Shown here piece after piece: positions 53,499 to 64,000 of a stretch of 64,000 bases of DNA. Both the position numbers and the translations under genes were made by a program. Numbering within the stretch: position 1 is the stretch's first letter; the number at the start of each line of letters is the position of its first letter. The notes beneath the pieces were generated by a model. That model made no database searches. It saw only the letters and a list, made by a program, of their open reading frames with translations, and was not told the origin of the DNA. This stretch comes from Ecdyonurus torrentis (Eukaryota; Arthropoda; Insecta; Ephemeroptera; Heptageniidae): contig OX439131.1 in assembly GCA_949318235.1 (NCBI GenBank), positions 5,970,579 through 6,034,578 on the forward strand. Reading direction: 5' to 3'.

Positions 53499-53840
53499 AA
53501 CACACAGTCATTTACATTCCTTCCCATATTTATGCAACTATAACTCCATAAACTTTTGTAACAAAAAATCATAAATGTTTATAATACAGGATTACCACTT
53601 AATTTTTTAAATTGACTTTTATTCCATATAATTATTATAAAGTGTTAACAACTACAATGTTTTTGTTATATTATACTCTATATATACATCTGTTACTATC
53701 TACAAATTTTATTATTTTGTAGAAATTTCCTTAAAAAAAAATAAAAAATCTATGTACAGTACATAAATATTTCCTTACAAAATCACTTAAATGTTAAATG
53801 ATACTAAATAAAGTTTATATTAAATAAATAAATTAGTAGT
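53497..53840. other. AT-rich non-coding stretch
   Basis: Nothing recognised. Confidence 0.5.
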
Positions 53841-53929
53841 TGTTAATTTATTGTTGGTGTGGGTGTGACTAAAGTCGTTTGTGGTGTGAAGGGAAATGAG
53901 GTGAGGCGAGGCGAAGCAGGATCAAACAC

Positions 53930-53931
<2 letters not shown>

Positions 53932-53979
<48 letters not shown>
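53932..53979. repeat. (GA)n microsatellite in a GC-richer island
   Basis: About 48 bp of pure GA. The flanking 53850-54060 is GC-richer (GTGAGGCGAGGCGAAG; TTTCGTCTCGGG). Confidence 0.96.
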
Positions 53980-53980
<1 letters not shown>

Positions 53981-54059
53981 GTTGTTGATAATTAGAGCAA
54001 TCACCGTTTCGTCTCGGGTGAAAGGAAGTTTACTTTACACCTAGCTAACTTGCAATTAA

Positions 54060-55356
54060 TTCTCACTTGTATATCAACTTGGCGCAGCTCACAACAACTT
54101 GATTCAAAATAATATAATATAGAATCACTCTACTATAATTATTTGAATTACGATTGTCACATCAGATGATTACAATTCTCGTAAATATAGAAATTTATGT
54201 ACAATGTAAATATTTCAACATCATATTTTGTCTAATATATATATTTTTTGTTCACCACATTTCATCAACGGAACCAATCTTTTAAAACACCTTAATAAAA
54301 ACTGATAAGATCACCATTACATAAATAATAATGATATTCGAATATACAGCAGCTTTTGAATTAAAAAAAAATGAAGTGATCTACTCAATTGCAATATTGC
54401 ACTTTTGAATATGTTGTATCATATTTATATATTATTATTACGTGCATAAAATAATACAATATACAGTACATATATTTTTCTCCCATTTTGTATGTATTTG
54501 AAAGTATTTTTCATAGTCTCACACTAGTATACCATAGTATAGTATACCGTTTTGTTTCTTACATATTGCTTTGTTTAAAAATCAGGGCATATATTGCTAC
54601 ATATTTTTTCTGAAGTGCAACAGAAAATGTTTCCACACTTTTTCCTTCGTTAAAAAAAAGTACTAAATTCTTGCTAACAGAAAGTAGTATTTTTTTTTCC
54701 TTCATGAAATGTGACCACTTTCATAAACATGGACTTACGTAATAACGAAGGAATTTTTCAATGACGAGTATGACATTATTTATTATATATTTTACATTTA
54801 TTTTTAATTATTTTATTTCCTACATTTTTCTCTGTCTCTCGAAATGCTAGTAATTTTTATAACCACGCTAACAGCTATATGTAGAATTACGCATGAACAA
54901 TTCGGGAAACTTTTTACTATAAATTTTTCAACGTCATTATAATGAACTTGTTGCAACGCATATCATTTACAATTTTTTTCCAGCAATATTTGAGTAGATG
55001 ATTTGGTTAAAATATAGCTTTAACATATATTCATATATTAATATAAACTGTTCGATTTTACTTTCTTTGTATTAAAATTTTTTTTTTATGACTCAAACTT
55101 CTCGTGATTTTTTTTTATTTATTTTATATCAGATAAATATTAATATTAAAGTACCAATAATTTTAAATTTCTCATAGCAGTAGCTCATTTTAAGCACGAA
55201 AAAAAAAAGTAAGATATTTTTTGTATGTCACTTGTTTACAATACACATATCCACTAACATTAATTATTGTGACACTTTTATTATCTTTAAAATATAACAA
55301 AAATAATGCATCTATTAGAAAATATATGCATGAAAATAAAAATACTTCTTATGCCA
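54060..55356. other. AT-rich non-coding stretch
   Basis: Opposed TTCCTTCGTTA (about 54641) and TAACGAAGGAA (about 54741) flank roughly 90 bp and may be the ends of a decayed short element. No gene recognised. Confidence 0.4.
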
Positions 55357-55566
55357 GGTAAATAAATCCTATTAATTGCAATAGGTAAACATAATCCTGT
55401 AGCAGGTATTGATATACTACAATAATACCTTATGAAGGTAAAACTTGATACGATAAAACTAAGTCTCAGCCAGACTAGATGACATTTTACCTAGATTAGA
55501 AGACGTTGATCAATACCTGTTTTAGGCTAATATTTACATAATTGCAATATACAGGATTTATTTACG
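55357..55566. mobile_element. Foldback MITE family 4 (about 210 bp)
   Basis: An imperfect palindrome. The left arm reads GGTAAATAAATCCT, TAATTGCAATA, then AGGTATTGAT; the right arm in reverse reads CGTAAATAAATCCT, TATTGCAATTA, then AGGTATTGAT. The inner part AGGTAAAA..ACTAAGTCTC / GAGACTTAG..TTTTACCT closes on a GCCAG centre near 55470. No coding capacity and no second copy in the window. Confidence 0.75.
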
Positions 55567-55589
55567 TAGAATTATTAATAATTTTTTCA

Positions 55590-56311
55590 TTGTGTTTTGT
55601 CAATGTCTGTGTTAACAACAAAGAGCCATAGTAAAATGTGTATCAAATTTTCTGTTCATTATTTTACTATAATTCATAAACAAGTATAACTAAGTTGAAA
55701 TATCACACGATTTGCACACCTAAAATATTTCCTAATGGTTAATTTTATTTGTATTTTGTTGTGTATAATAATGACACAGCAAAAATCGCAAAATCTGCAA
55801 AATCGTGGCACTTAATAAAATCTTTAATATTTAAATAAATTAATACAAATTTGTTAAGAAACATTCAGGGCTATTTTAACCATGTTCTTGGGTAGAATAT
55901 TACAATAACAGTTCAAAGCTAAAAATCAATTTACTATTACAAAAATATATAATTGAATTAAAGATGTAATGGACATAATTATAACTACATTAAATTAAAA
56001 AAGTTATAATTTGAATGCTTAAGAAATTTATTTCCTATTTAAATTATTTGTATTATGTATGATTAATATTTAAACATTTACAATATTAACTTAGAAACTA
56101 ATTTTTAATTTAAATTAGAAATAAACGTTTTTATGTGATGAAAGATGTTTTAACAATAAATATTTTGAGTAGATTAAATATATTCATATATAGTCTTTAA
56201 CATGTCTGGTAAAATTATAATCTTTCTCTTTTGAGAGTTCTACGTTATATTGGATAATAAAACATAGCGAACATTCTGACTTTGTTGTGTGTTAAAACGC
56301 GAATAAGAAGC

Positions 56312-56313
<2 letters not shown>
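55590..56313. other. AT-rich non-coding stretch
   Basis: Nothing recognised. Confidence 0.5.

Positions 56314-56403
<90 letters not shown>
56314..56403. repeat. (GA)n microsatellite
   Basis: About 90 bp of pure GA, opposed to the CT tract 43 bp further on. Confidence 0.97.
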
Positions 56404-56408
<5 letters not shown>

Positions 56409-56443
56409 CAAGGGTTTAATTGTCGAGCGTTCTACAGCTCACA

Positions 56444-56555
<112 letters not shown>

Positions 56556-56559
56556 AAAC

Positions 56560-57037
56560 TAAATCTTGTACCTCGCAATGATTCTTCATACTCAGAAGAG
56601 AAAACAACTCAACTAGCATTTTAATCAAATAAACAATTACATAATACCGCCTTCTGTCAACACTTTAAATTGTTTTACCAAGTAAATTTCTAGTTTCATG
56701 ATAATAAGACGTGGGTAAATTATTTGAAAAAAAAATTACACAGTATATTAAGAATGGTTTAATTGCTAAATGCTCTCCTGTTACAGGTTTGGTTTCAATA
56801 CATTAAATTATCATTTGATATGAATAAGAAAATTTAAAATTAAAATATACAGACATAAAATACAAAATTCATTTTTGATAGTACCATACTATAATTGTCT
56901 TCTTTACAAATTATAACCAAAACATTACCACATTTTTACCCCTCCTCCCTCCTTCTTTTTTAAAAATGGTTTTGATGTAATTTAAACTTGTTAATAAATT
57001 ATAGCTTAGAATTATTAGAGCTATGACTTTAGACAAA
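56560..57037. other. AT-rich non-coding stretch
   Basis: Nothing recognised. Confidence 0.5.
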
Positions 57038-57110
57038 CAGGGGCGTATTCAGGGGGGTTGGGGGTAGGACCCGTCAGGTCTGAAAAATCATGGGTTAAGG
57101 GATATTACTA
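57038..57110 (+). mobile_element. Solo hAT-like transposon end
   Basis: CAGGGGCGTATTCAGGGGGG followed by a G-rich stretch resembles the CAGGGGCG-type terminal repeat common in hAT-family elements of animals. The opposite end (CGCCCCTG) is not found nearby, so this is probably a truncated remnant. Confidence 0.4.
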
Positions 57111-58397
57111 TAGACTGAATACTTCGCGTCACAAAATCCTAGCTGTATCACTGGGTTGATTACGAGAATGTTTTCTTGTATTTCTGATAATAAAACATTT
57201 AAAAAGGGCGTAAAATTTTGAACCCTTACAGTAATTTTTAGAATTTCTGGTTGTTAAAAATATTTCTAATTAGTTTTTAAAAATTCTCAAAATACCACCA
57301 GTTAATTCAACTATAAAAAACTTTCTGTCAAGTTTTTAGACCGTTATTTACTTGTTGTCCTATGGTTTCTGTTTACACAAAAGACGTTAGAACAGTAAAA
57401 AAAAAACTTATTTATCTTAACTGACCATACTTTGAGCTTTTTTAAAAAATTAATTCAAATTACTTCCAGTTAAAAATTTACTGGCACCAAATTTTACAAT
57501 TTTTTAATGAATCTGAATTGACCCCAAAAAGTATCCTTTCTAATTCCGTTATTTTATTTTATATTTATTTGTATGGTTGTAAAATATCCATTACAGTGTA
57601 CAATTGTTAAAATATTTACGCAATTTTCCGAGAAAATTACGCAAGAGTCATCAGACACAACACATGAAATTTTACGTCTACCAATACAATTCAACAATGT
57701 AGACTAATATTTAATATAGTTTTAGTTTTGAGTATGTCAGATTAAATGAATGCCGCATATTTCTATCTGTCATAAAATAGAATATGACAATAATAAACTC
57801 TTCTATAACTTCATTAACGTCAATAATAGTATATGTGATTGTATGCTTATAATAAAGAATTCACTCTTTTATAATATAAAAACTCTTTTGATTTGCAATA
57901 ATGAAATATTTCCGCATAAATCTCATCTCTCGTTTCATAGAACATGACAATGCAACGCTGAAAATATCGTTTTTCATACTATGAATTGATTGTTAAAACC
58001 TTCTATTGAGTTATACTATTCTTCTTTATTCATAATAGAATACAATATCATATTTGGATTATACATACAATTTTTTTTTTTTTTTTTTTTTTGCTAGAGG
58101 GGTGACTTTTTTTCTTTCTATAAATGCATTATTAATTAGATTTTAGCTGATGATATGAAATAAAATAACTTTGTTAATAAAAATGCAGTTTAATTGTGTG
58201 TTTGTTTGTGTACATTTGTGTATAAATTTTAACTTTATTAATTTTACTAATAATAAGTATATGAGTAACTTGTTTTTTAACCTATATGTAAGAGTTCTTG
58301 CTGATAAGGTTTATTTTCATAAATATAAATGTGTTAATTGTAACCTTACTGACTTAAAAGTTATTTTGAAAACAAACTGTAAATATATATAACTGTA

Positions 58398-58405
<8 letters not shown>
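57111..58405. other. AT-rich non-coding stretch
   Basis: A T run lies at 58071-58093. Nothing else recognised. Confidence 0.5.

Positions 58406-58471
<66 letters not shown>
58406..58471. repeat. (TA)n microsatellite
   Basis: About 66 bp, with TATCATATATCATATA at its right edge. Confidence 0.96.
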
Positions 58472-58473
<2 letters not shown>

Positions 58474-58554
58474 TATATCATATATACAAATATCGCCATC
58501 TCGTGGAGTTCTGATCTACACTATGTGTAGTGAAGGAAAACTATATCATTTGAA

Positions 58555-58560
<6 letters not shown>

Positions 58561-58609
<49 letters not shown>
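58561..58609. repeat. (AT)n microsatellite
   Basis: About 49 bp, pure. Confidence 0.96.
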
Positions 58610-58613
<4 letters not shown>

Positions 58614-58825
58614 GTCGTAATTTTTTTTAAATAAAGCATTGCTAACATAAAGCTTTGTAAAAGATAAAAAATATAAATGATAATTTTTATATACGTATTT
58701 CTACATCAAGTTCAGATACTATCCTGATACATATGCAACCAGTTTGTTACTTATGTTCAACAAATTGCCTATGTTGCAGGATACAAATTGATACTAAAAA
58801 TAATAATAATAATAAATCTCTAAAT

Positions 58826-59044
58826 CGATCTTGTTGCGAACAAAATGTCTATCTCGTATTTTGTCAGGCGAAGCAAAAGGTCTATCTTGTTTTTTTCAGC
58901 GCAAGCAAAATGTCTATCTCGAGCGCCATCTCCATAACTTTCGGGAACGAGATAGACATTTTGCTTACGCTGACAAAAAACGAGATAGACATTTTTCTTT
59001 GCGTGATAAAATACGAGATAGACATTTTGTTCGCAACATGATCG
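58826..59044. mobile_element. Foldback element of six 33-bp units (3 direct, 3 inverted)
   Basis: A 219-bp palindrome starting CGATCTTGTTGCGAAC and ending GTTCGCAACATGATCG, flanked by AAAT on both sides (58822-58825 and 59045-59048). Each arm of about 96 bp contains AAAATGTCTATCTCG or a close variant three times, at 58842, 58875 and 58907, and inverted at 58948, 58981 and 59014, so the period is 32-33 bp. The loop is about 26 bp (58922-58947). Because the period is eleven codons, frames stay open on both strands (58733-59041 +, 58831-59052 +, 58820-59101 -) and encode 11-residue repeats; this is a consequence of the repeat and is not evidence of a gene. Confidence 0.88.
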
Positions 59045-59049
59045 AAATA

Positions 59050-59942
59050 TAATTATACCATAAATGCTACGAAATGACAAAATATATAACTTGAAAATCA
59101 TATCATTTGTATTTTATTGGCTGAAATATAAAGACTTCATGTAAACAAGGAAATCGCAGTAGTAAACTTAGTTTAAGATTGACAGTTACCCCAAGAGTTC
59201 AAATTCTATTTGTGGTTGGAAACTCATACACAAAACCTCGTAGAGAGGACAAAACAATAAACTGTTGCCTCGACTATAAACCACTAAAGTTGAAGTAAGT
59301 TTACAATGCGTATTTGTAATATAAGATAAAAATTTGCCTACTTTTTATTATTTATAAGAAAGTTGGTGTATGGTCACATAGTTTTGTGTTTGACTTTACA
59401 GCTCGCTCGAGGAGAGGTCTCTGATGTGGTGTTTAGTAGAAAAACATAAAATAGTAGAAAAAAATATGTTTTACCCAGAGGATGGGTATCAAGAACTCAC
59501 CCTTTTTTACTTTTTTTTTTAATTTTACCCTTGCATATATTTGTGCAGTAGGCAGGCTGATGTATTTTATTGGTCCACATTTCCGAATATTTACATATCG
59601 CACACACGTAAGCCAATTCGTTTATTATTATTTGATTTTACAGTGAAAGTTTTTATTTTTAAGCTGCTAATTACAGAAAAAAAGGAGATATTTCCAATCT
59701 TCTATTATCACAAAAAGCAATACAAATGTTCTGTACATTTGTTCAGATTATTTTTTAATAACGTAAACTTATATACCACAAAAATATGATAATAATAAAT
59801 TCAATATCTTGCAATATTAACTTACATAGGAACGTCTTGTAACAATGACATTAAATTTTAATACAACTAAATAAAAGTGTATCAATAAAGTAAATTATAG
59901 GTTTCAATATACAAAATAATGCTAAGGTATAATTTAAATTAC
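59050..59942. other. Non-coding stretch
   Basis: AT-rich with a moderately complex patch at 59150-59440. No gene recognised. Confidence 0.45.
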
Positions 59943-60287
59943 TTAAAAGAATAGACCAGGGAAAAACATTAGCATTTATATCACAAAATACTTGATGGGA
60001 TTTACATAAATAACATTAGTTTGCCTCAAAACCTAACAGTAGCCCCCCGTAGCAGTGATCAGAAAATTGGATTTATGCAACCCGCACAACATTTTCATAC
60101 TAATTTTTGCATGTTCCTGACGTCATAAACATGAATTTTCACGCAAATTGCATACTTTAAAGTTTTTTCACGCTCTCTCGTGGGGCTACATTAACATTCT
60201 GGTAAAAATTGTCATCAGTTTTGACGATCCCATTTTGTGTTTATTCCTTAAAAAGCACATGTTGTTTTATGTGGCCTATGGCTTTAA
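59943..60287 (+). mobile_element. MITE family 1, copy 3
   Basis: About 345 bp with TTAA at 59943-59946 and 60284-60287. The left end is TTAAAAGAATAGACCAGG and the right end in reverse is TTAAAGCCATAGGCCACA. It shares CATTAGTTTGCCTCAAAACC, the ATGCAACCCGCACAAC block and CACGCTCTCTCGTGGGGC with the other copies. A TGACGTCAT word lies at about 60118. No transposase. Confidence 0.88.
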
Positions 60288-61621
60288 ATCTGCGATATTG
60301 TCGTACCCTGCAGAAAGACTCTTTGCTTAATCCCCTAGTCCGATCCTGCTTACAGTAAATAAAGTGACCATACAAAGAAGTAGAAAATCTTCTTAAGAAA
60401 AGCATTTTAGTTGCATATATAATATAATGTAAAGTTTATTACAAGATTTTGTATAAAAGCTACTTTTAAGTGCATCTTAATACTAGTTGTCCATGTTAGA
60501 AACTTGAAAATTACTTTGTCGAAAACCCATTTAACTTTGTGTTTGCTTTGTTTCTATTATGTACATATATATATTCTTGGTACTAAACAATTAAGATTAT
60601 ATATTATTTACTTTAAACTAGTTTATATCAGGGTATATAAATGTAAGAAATTTTAATACAATAGGATAATTTAAAGAGTAATTAATCTTATAATCTATTG
60701 TATCAAAATTTACTATAAGATATTATATAAAGTATTAATTGTTAAGTTTTTAATTATTTCTACGGAAAAATAGTTTTGGAAATACTTGAAATGAAGTTCA
60801 AACGTTCTCAAAAGATAAAATTTTTATTATGATAGCCTTTCAACATATTTCTTAGAAAAAAAATACGTAATAATAATGCTACATCGTCTGGCAACATTTA
60901 TTTAGAATCATATAATTTATGCAAAATAATTATGCTGCACAGCCCAACTATGCTGTTGAGAATAACTACTTATATTAAAAAAATAGCAACATATTTTATT
61001 ATATACTATATGACTGAAATGCAGCTTCAATGACGTAAATTATTTCATACGTGTGTACAAAAATTAACTGCACATATTTTCCATTTAAATACAATAAGTT
61101 TCCATGCAACCAAATTATTGTAATACCACAATAGATTAACCTTTTTAGTAACAATTTATTAATTATATTTTATTTATTACAAATTATTGGTTCATTCTGC
61201 AACAGCGTTAATGCCTTGTTATGAATGCAATAAAGATAGAAGTCACAAATTTAAAATAAAAGGGAAACACTGAATACTATACTACACATATATACCCATA
61301 AAAATCAATTAAAATATTCTTGAGTTTTGAAACACTAATTCGAATTTTTATACAATAAATTCATTAGTTAATTTTATATAATATGTAGAATAAAAAGTAT
61401 TTATTTTATTATAAATAAAGAAAAACTTGACATTCTTAGGCCACTGTCTAAATAAAAATTCCTGCTAATCTTATTTAGCATCAAATTACTCACTTATTTT
61501 GTCAGCATTTGGGCCATACAAACTTCAATAACCATTTACAATTTTATCTATACGTAAAATTATGTATGGTAAACAAACAAAACTGTATTCTTACATTTCA
61601 TTATTTGTCTGAGTAATTAAA

Positions 61622-61623
<2 letters not shown>
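60288..61623. other. AT-rich non-coding stretch
   Basis: Nothing recognised. Confidence 0.5.

Positions 61624-61655
<32 letters not shown>
61624..61655. repeat. A homopolymer
   Basis: About 32 consecutive A's, the longest in the window. Confidence 0.95.
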
Positions 61656-62256
<601 letters not shown>

Positions 62257-62514
62257 CAACAGGTATAAAACTAGCATTTTATTAAAAAATTGAATAAAAT
62301 AATCTAAAACTTTATTATGATGTAAATATTTTGTGAAATTCATGCGGACAAAAAAATAATATTTTATTACAGTTTAGACGAATATTTTAAAATAAAACTA
62401 TTTAGCCTATATAGTTTTATGTATCACGTTGTATTATAATGCTAATATTATATTCATTTATTTTTTAAATATAAATTTTATTGAAATATTTTGAATTAAA
62501 AAAAATATATATTA

Positions 62515-62615
<101 letters not shown>

Positions 62616-62639
62616 GTATATACTATATTTTTATAAGGG

Positions 62640-63410
62640 ATAGTGTAACAGAAAAAAAAATGGAGCTTAACAATACTTGCAAAGTGCTAGCAAACGACTT
62701 TGTGTTACTTTCTGTATTTGAATTGCTCTCTTATATGGTAGCTATAACTTGATTTAGATTTTTTCTCGATGCCAAAATTATACTAACAAGTTAGCCTCAA
62801 AGCTATTGTTTTTCTAAGTTCAAGTCAATTGCATAAAAAAATAAATAAGAAAGTTTCCATATTGAGCACATTTTTAGAAAGAGTATAGTTGATTCTATTG
62901 AAGTCAATTAATTCCCCTCTAAAAAGTGCCCTCCACGCAACCCTAGAATACCCTTTCGTTATTTTTGCGATCGTCTTCTGCAAATTTTAACGCGAGAATT
63001 TGAATATTAACGTTAATTAATTAACGTTAATAATTAATAACGAAAGGGGGGCGTGGAGGGCATTTTTTAGAAGGGGATGAATTACTGCAATGTAATTCTT
63101 AAAGGTAAATATTGACTTTAATAGAATCTACTGGTTATACTCTTTTTAAATAATGTTCTCAAAACAGGGTCTTAACTTTAAGGAAACTTCCTCATTGTGA
63201 CTAAATGACTTAAAATTTAGTTAAACAATAGCATTTAGGCTCAGTAAGCTACATTAAATATTTAATATCGAAAAAATAATCTAACTCGAGTTATAACTGC
63301 TTTATTCTTCCATAACCAAGCATGTTAAATCAAGACAGGAATACAAAGTTGTCTTCTAGCCCTTTGTACGTATTGCTGGGCTCTGAGTTTGTTGTTTTTC
63401 TCACTTAACC
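62640..63410. mobile_element. Large foldback element, about 770 bp, arms over 300 bp
   Basis: The right half in reverse aligns with the left half over more than 300 bp at moderate divergence. Matched blocks from outside in: CAATACTTGCAAAG / CAATACGTACAAAG; AGCTATAACTTGATTTAGATT / AGTTATAACTCGAGTTAGATT; GCTATTGTTT; AAGTTTCC; GAGTATA..GATTCTATTGAAGTCAAT; and TGCCCTCCACGC..CCCTTTCGTTA. The loop (about 62963-63035) includes the perfect palindrome at 63006-63031 (ATTAACGTTAAT twice around a TA centre). The right arm has an extra segment of about 27 bp (63082-63108). No open frame of note. Confidence 0.82.
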
Positions 63411-64000
63411 TACTTTAACAAGCTTTCTGTTGCCTTAAAACAAAGTAAGAACAGTACCTGATGCATTTATATTGCATTTTGAATGTTAGATGAAAGGAAT
63501 GAAAAATTTGTATTTAATTGAGGATTTGAAGTAAACTAAAGTAGCCTATAAATTTAGTCAGGCCTAGACTTTCTACTTTGTCATTTTATATTGTTCTAAA
63601 ATGCACTGTGTTGGCAAACTCATAAAATGGCCAATAAACCAACAGCTATTTCAAACATCAAAAGACATCTCACATGACCCTAAGAGCAGATATTACAGGA
63701 CTTAAATATCTTAAAATGAATTTTATGACTGGTTTTGTTAGCTGCTTGAAATGTAAAATCTAACCATAATTTCAACAAACTAAAGTTTAGAGAATTTATT
63801 TAAAATATTTTTAACATTTTTAAGTTAAATTGAAATAAATCTAACTTTAACTTATTTAAATTAATCACTAACAATAAACGAAACTAAAGAAAAATAATTA
63901 ATTAAAGACTTAACATGACAAAAAACTTTTCTTTTGCATTATGAATACTTCTTGATTTTTGTTTTTCTACTCTTTACAACAAAAAGTTTTAAAATATAAA
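63411..64000. other. AT-rich non-coding stretch to the window edge
   Basis: Nothing recognised. Confidence 0.5.

Noticed and set aside
58733..59101. Overlapping open frames of 73-102 codons on both strands with 11-residue repeats
   Set aside because: They arise because the foldback is built of 33-bp units lacking stops; frames are open on both strands equally.

Overview
The window is AT-rich eukaryotic DNA (roughly three quarters A+T by eye) with almost no protein-coding sequence. Long, nearly pure (GA)n/(CT)n and (TA)n microsatellites are scattered over its whole length, with many A/T homopolymer runs, only two sizeable (CA)n tracts, and many small inverted-repeat DNA elements. No rRNA, tRNA, CRISPR array, prokaryotic operon, reverse transcriptase or intact transposase was seen. 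The style fits an arthropod genome, possibly a microsatellite-rich crustacean; this is an impression from composition, not a demonstrated assignment.

Layout. 0-10 kb: AT-rich filler with MITE copies at 2144-2494 and 4921-5227, a long (TA)n at 5650, and a 1.25 kb long-arm inverted-repeat element at 5974-7224. At 7.75-8.58 kb, minus-strand pieces look like exons of a multi-span membrane protein; they faintly resemble the N-terminal TMD0 of a sulfonylurea-receptor-like ABCC protein. 10-20 kb: a foldback element at 12092-12405, then a dense run of microsatellites (13.2-18.8 kb). 20-25 kb: a GC-richer island at 20.4-20.87 kb with good minus-strand splice donors (candidate first exon/promoter), and a second copy of the 4.9 kb MITE at 23938-24251. 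25-42 kb: further MITE copies (26130-26466; 41019-41581), a near-perfect hairpin at 27752-27863, and many GA/CT tracts in small GC-richer islands. 42-64 kb: more microsatellites, a foldback at 55357-55566, opposed GA and CT arrays at 56314-56554, a tandem-plus-inverted array with a 33-bp period at 58826-59044, another MITE copy at 59943-60287, and a roughly 770-bp foldback at 62640-63410.

How it fits together. The most economical reading is intronic or intergenic DNA of a large gene-poor locus colonised by non-autonomous DNA transposons. Two structurally different families (2144/26130/59943 and 12092/41274) carry nearly the same terminal sequence, TTAAAG-NN-ATAGAMCA, which suggests one absent transposase moves both. 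If the minus-strand island at 20.4 kb is a first exon and the 7.8-8.6 kb pieces are coding exons, one minus-strand gene with long introns could span the left third of the window; that link is inference only. Most short open frames here are by-products of microsatellites (poly-Arg/Glu, Ser/Leu, Tyr/Ile) or AT-rich chance and were not annotated.
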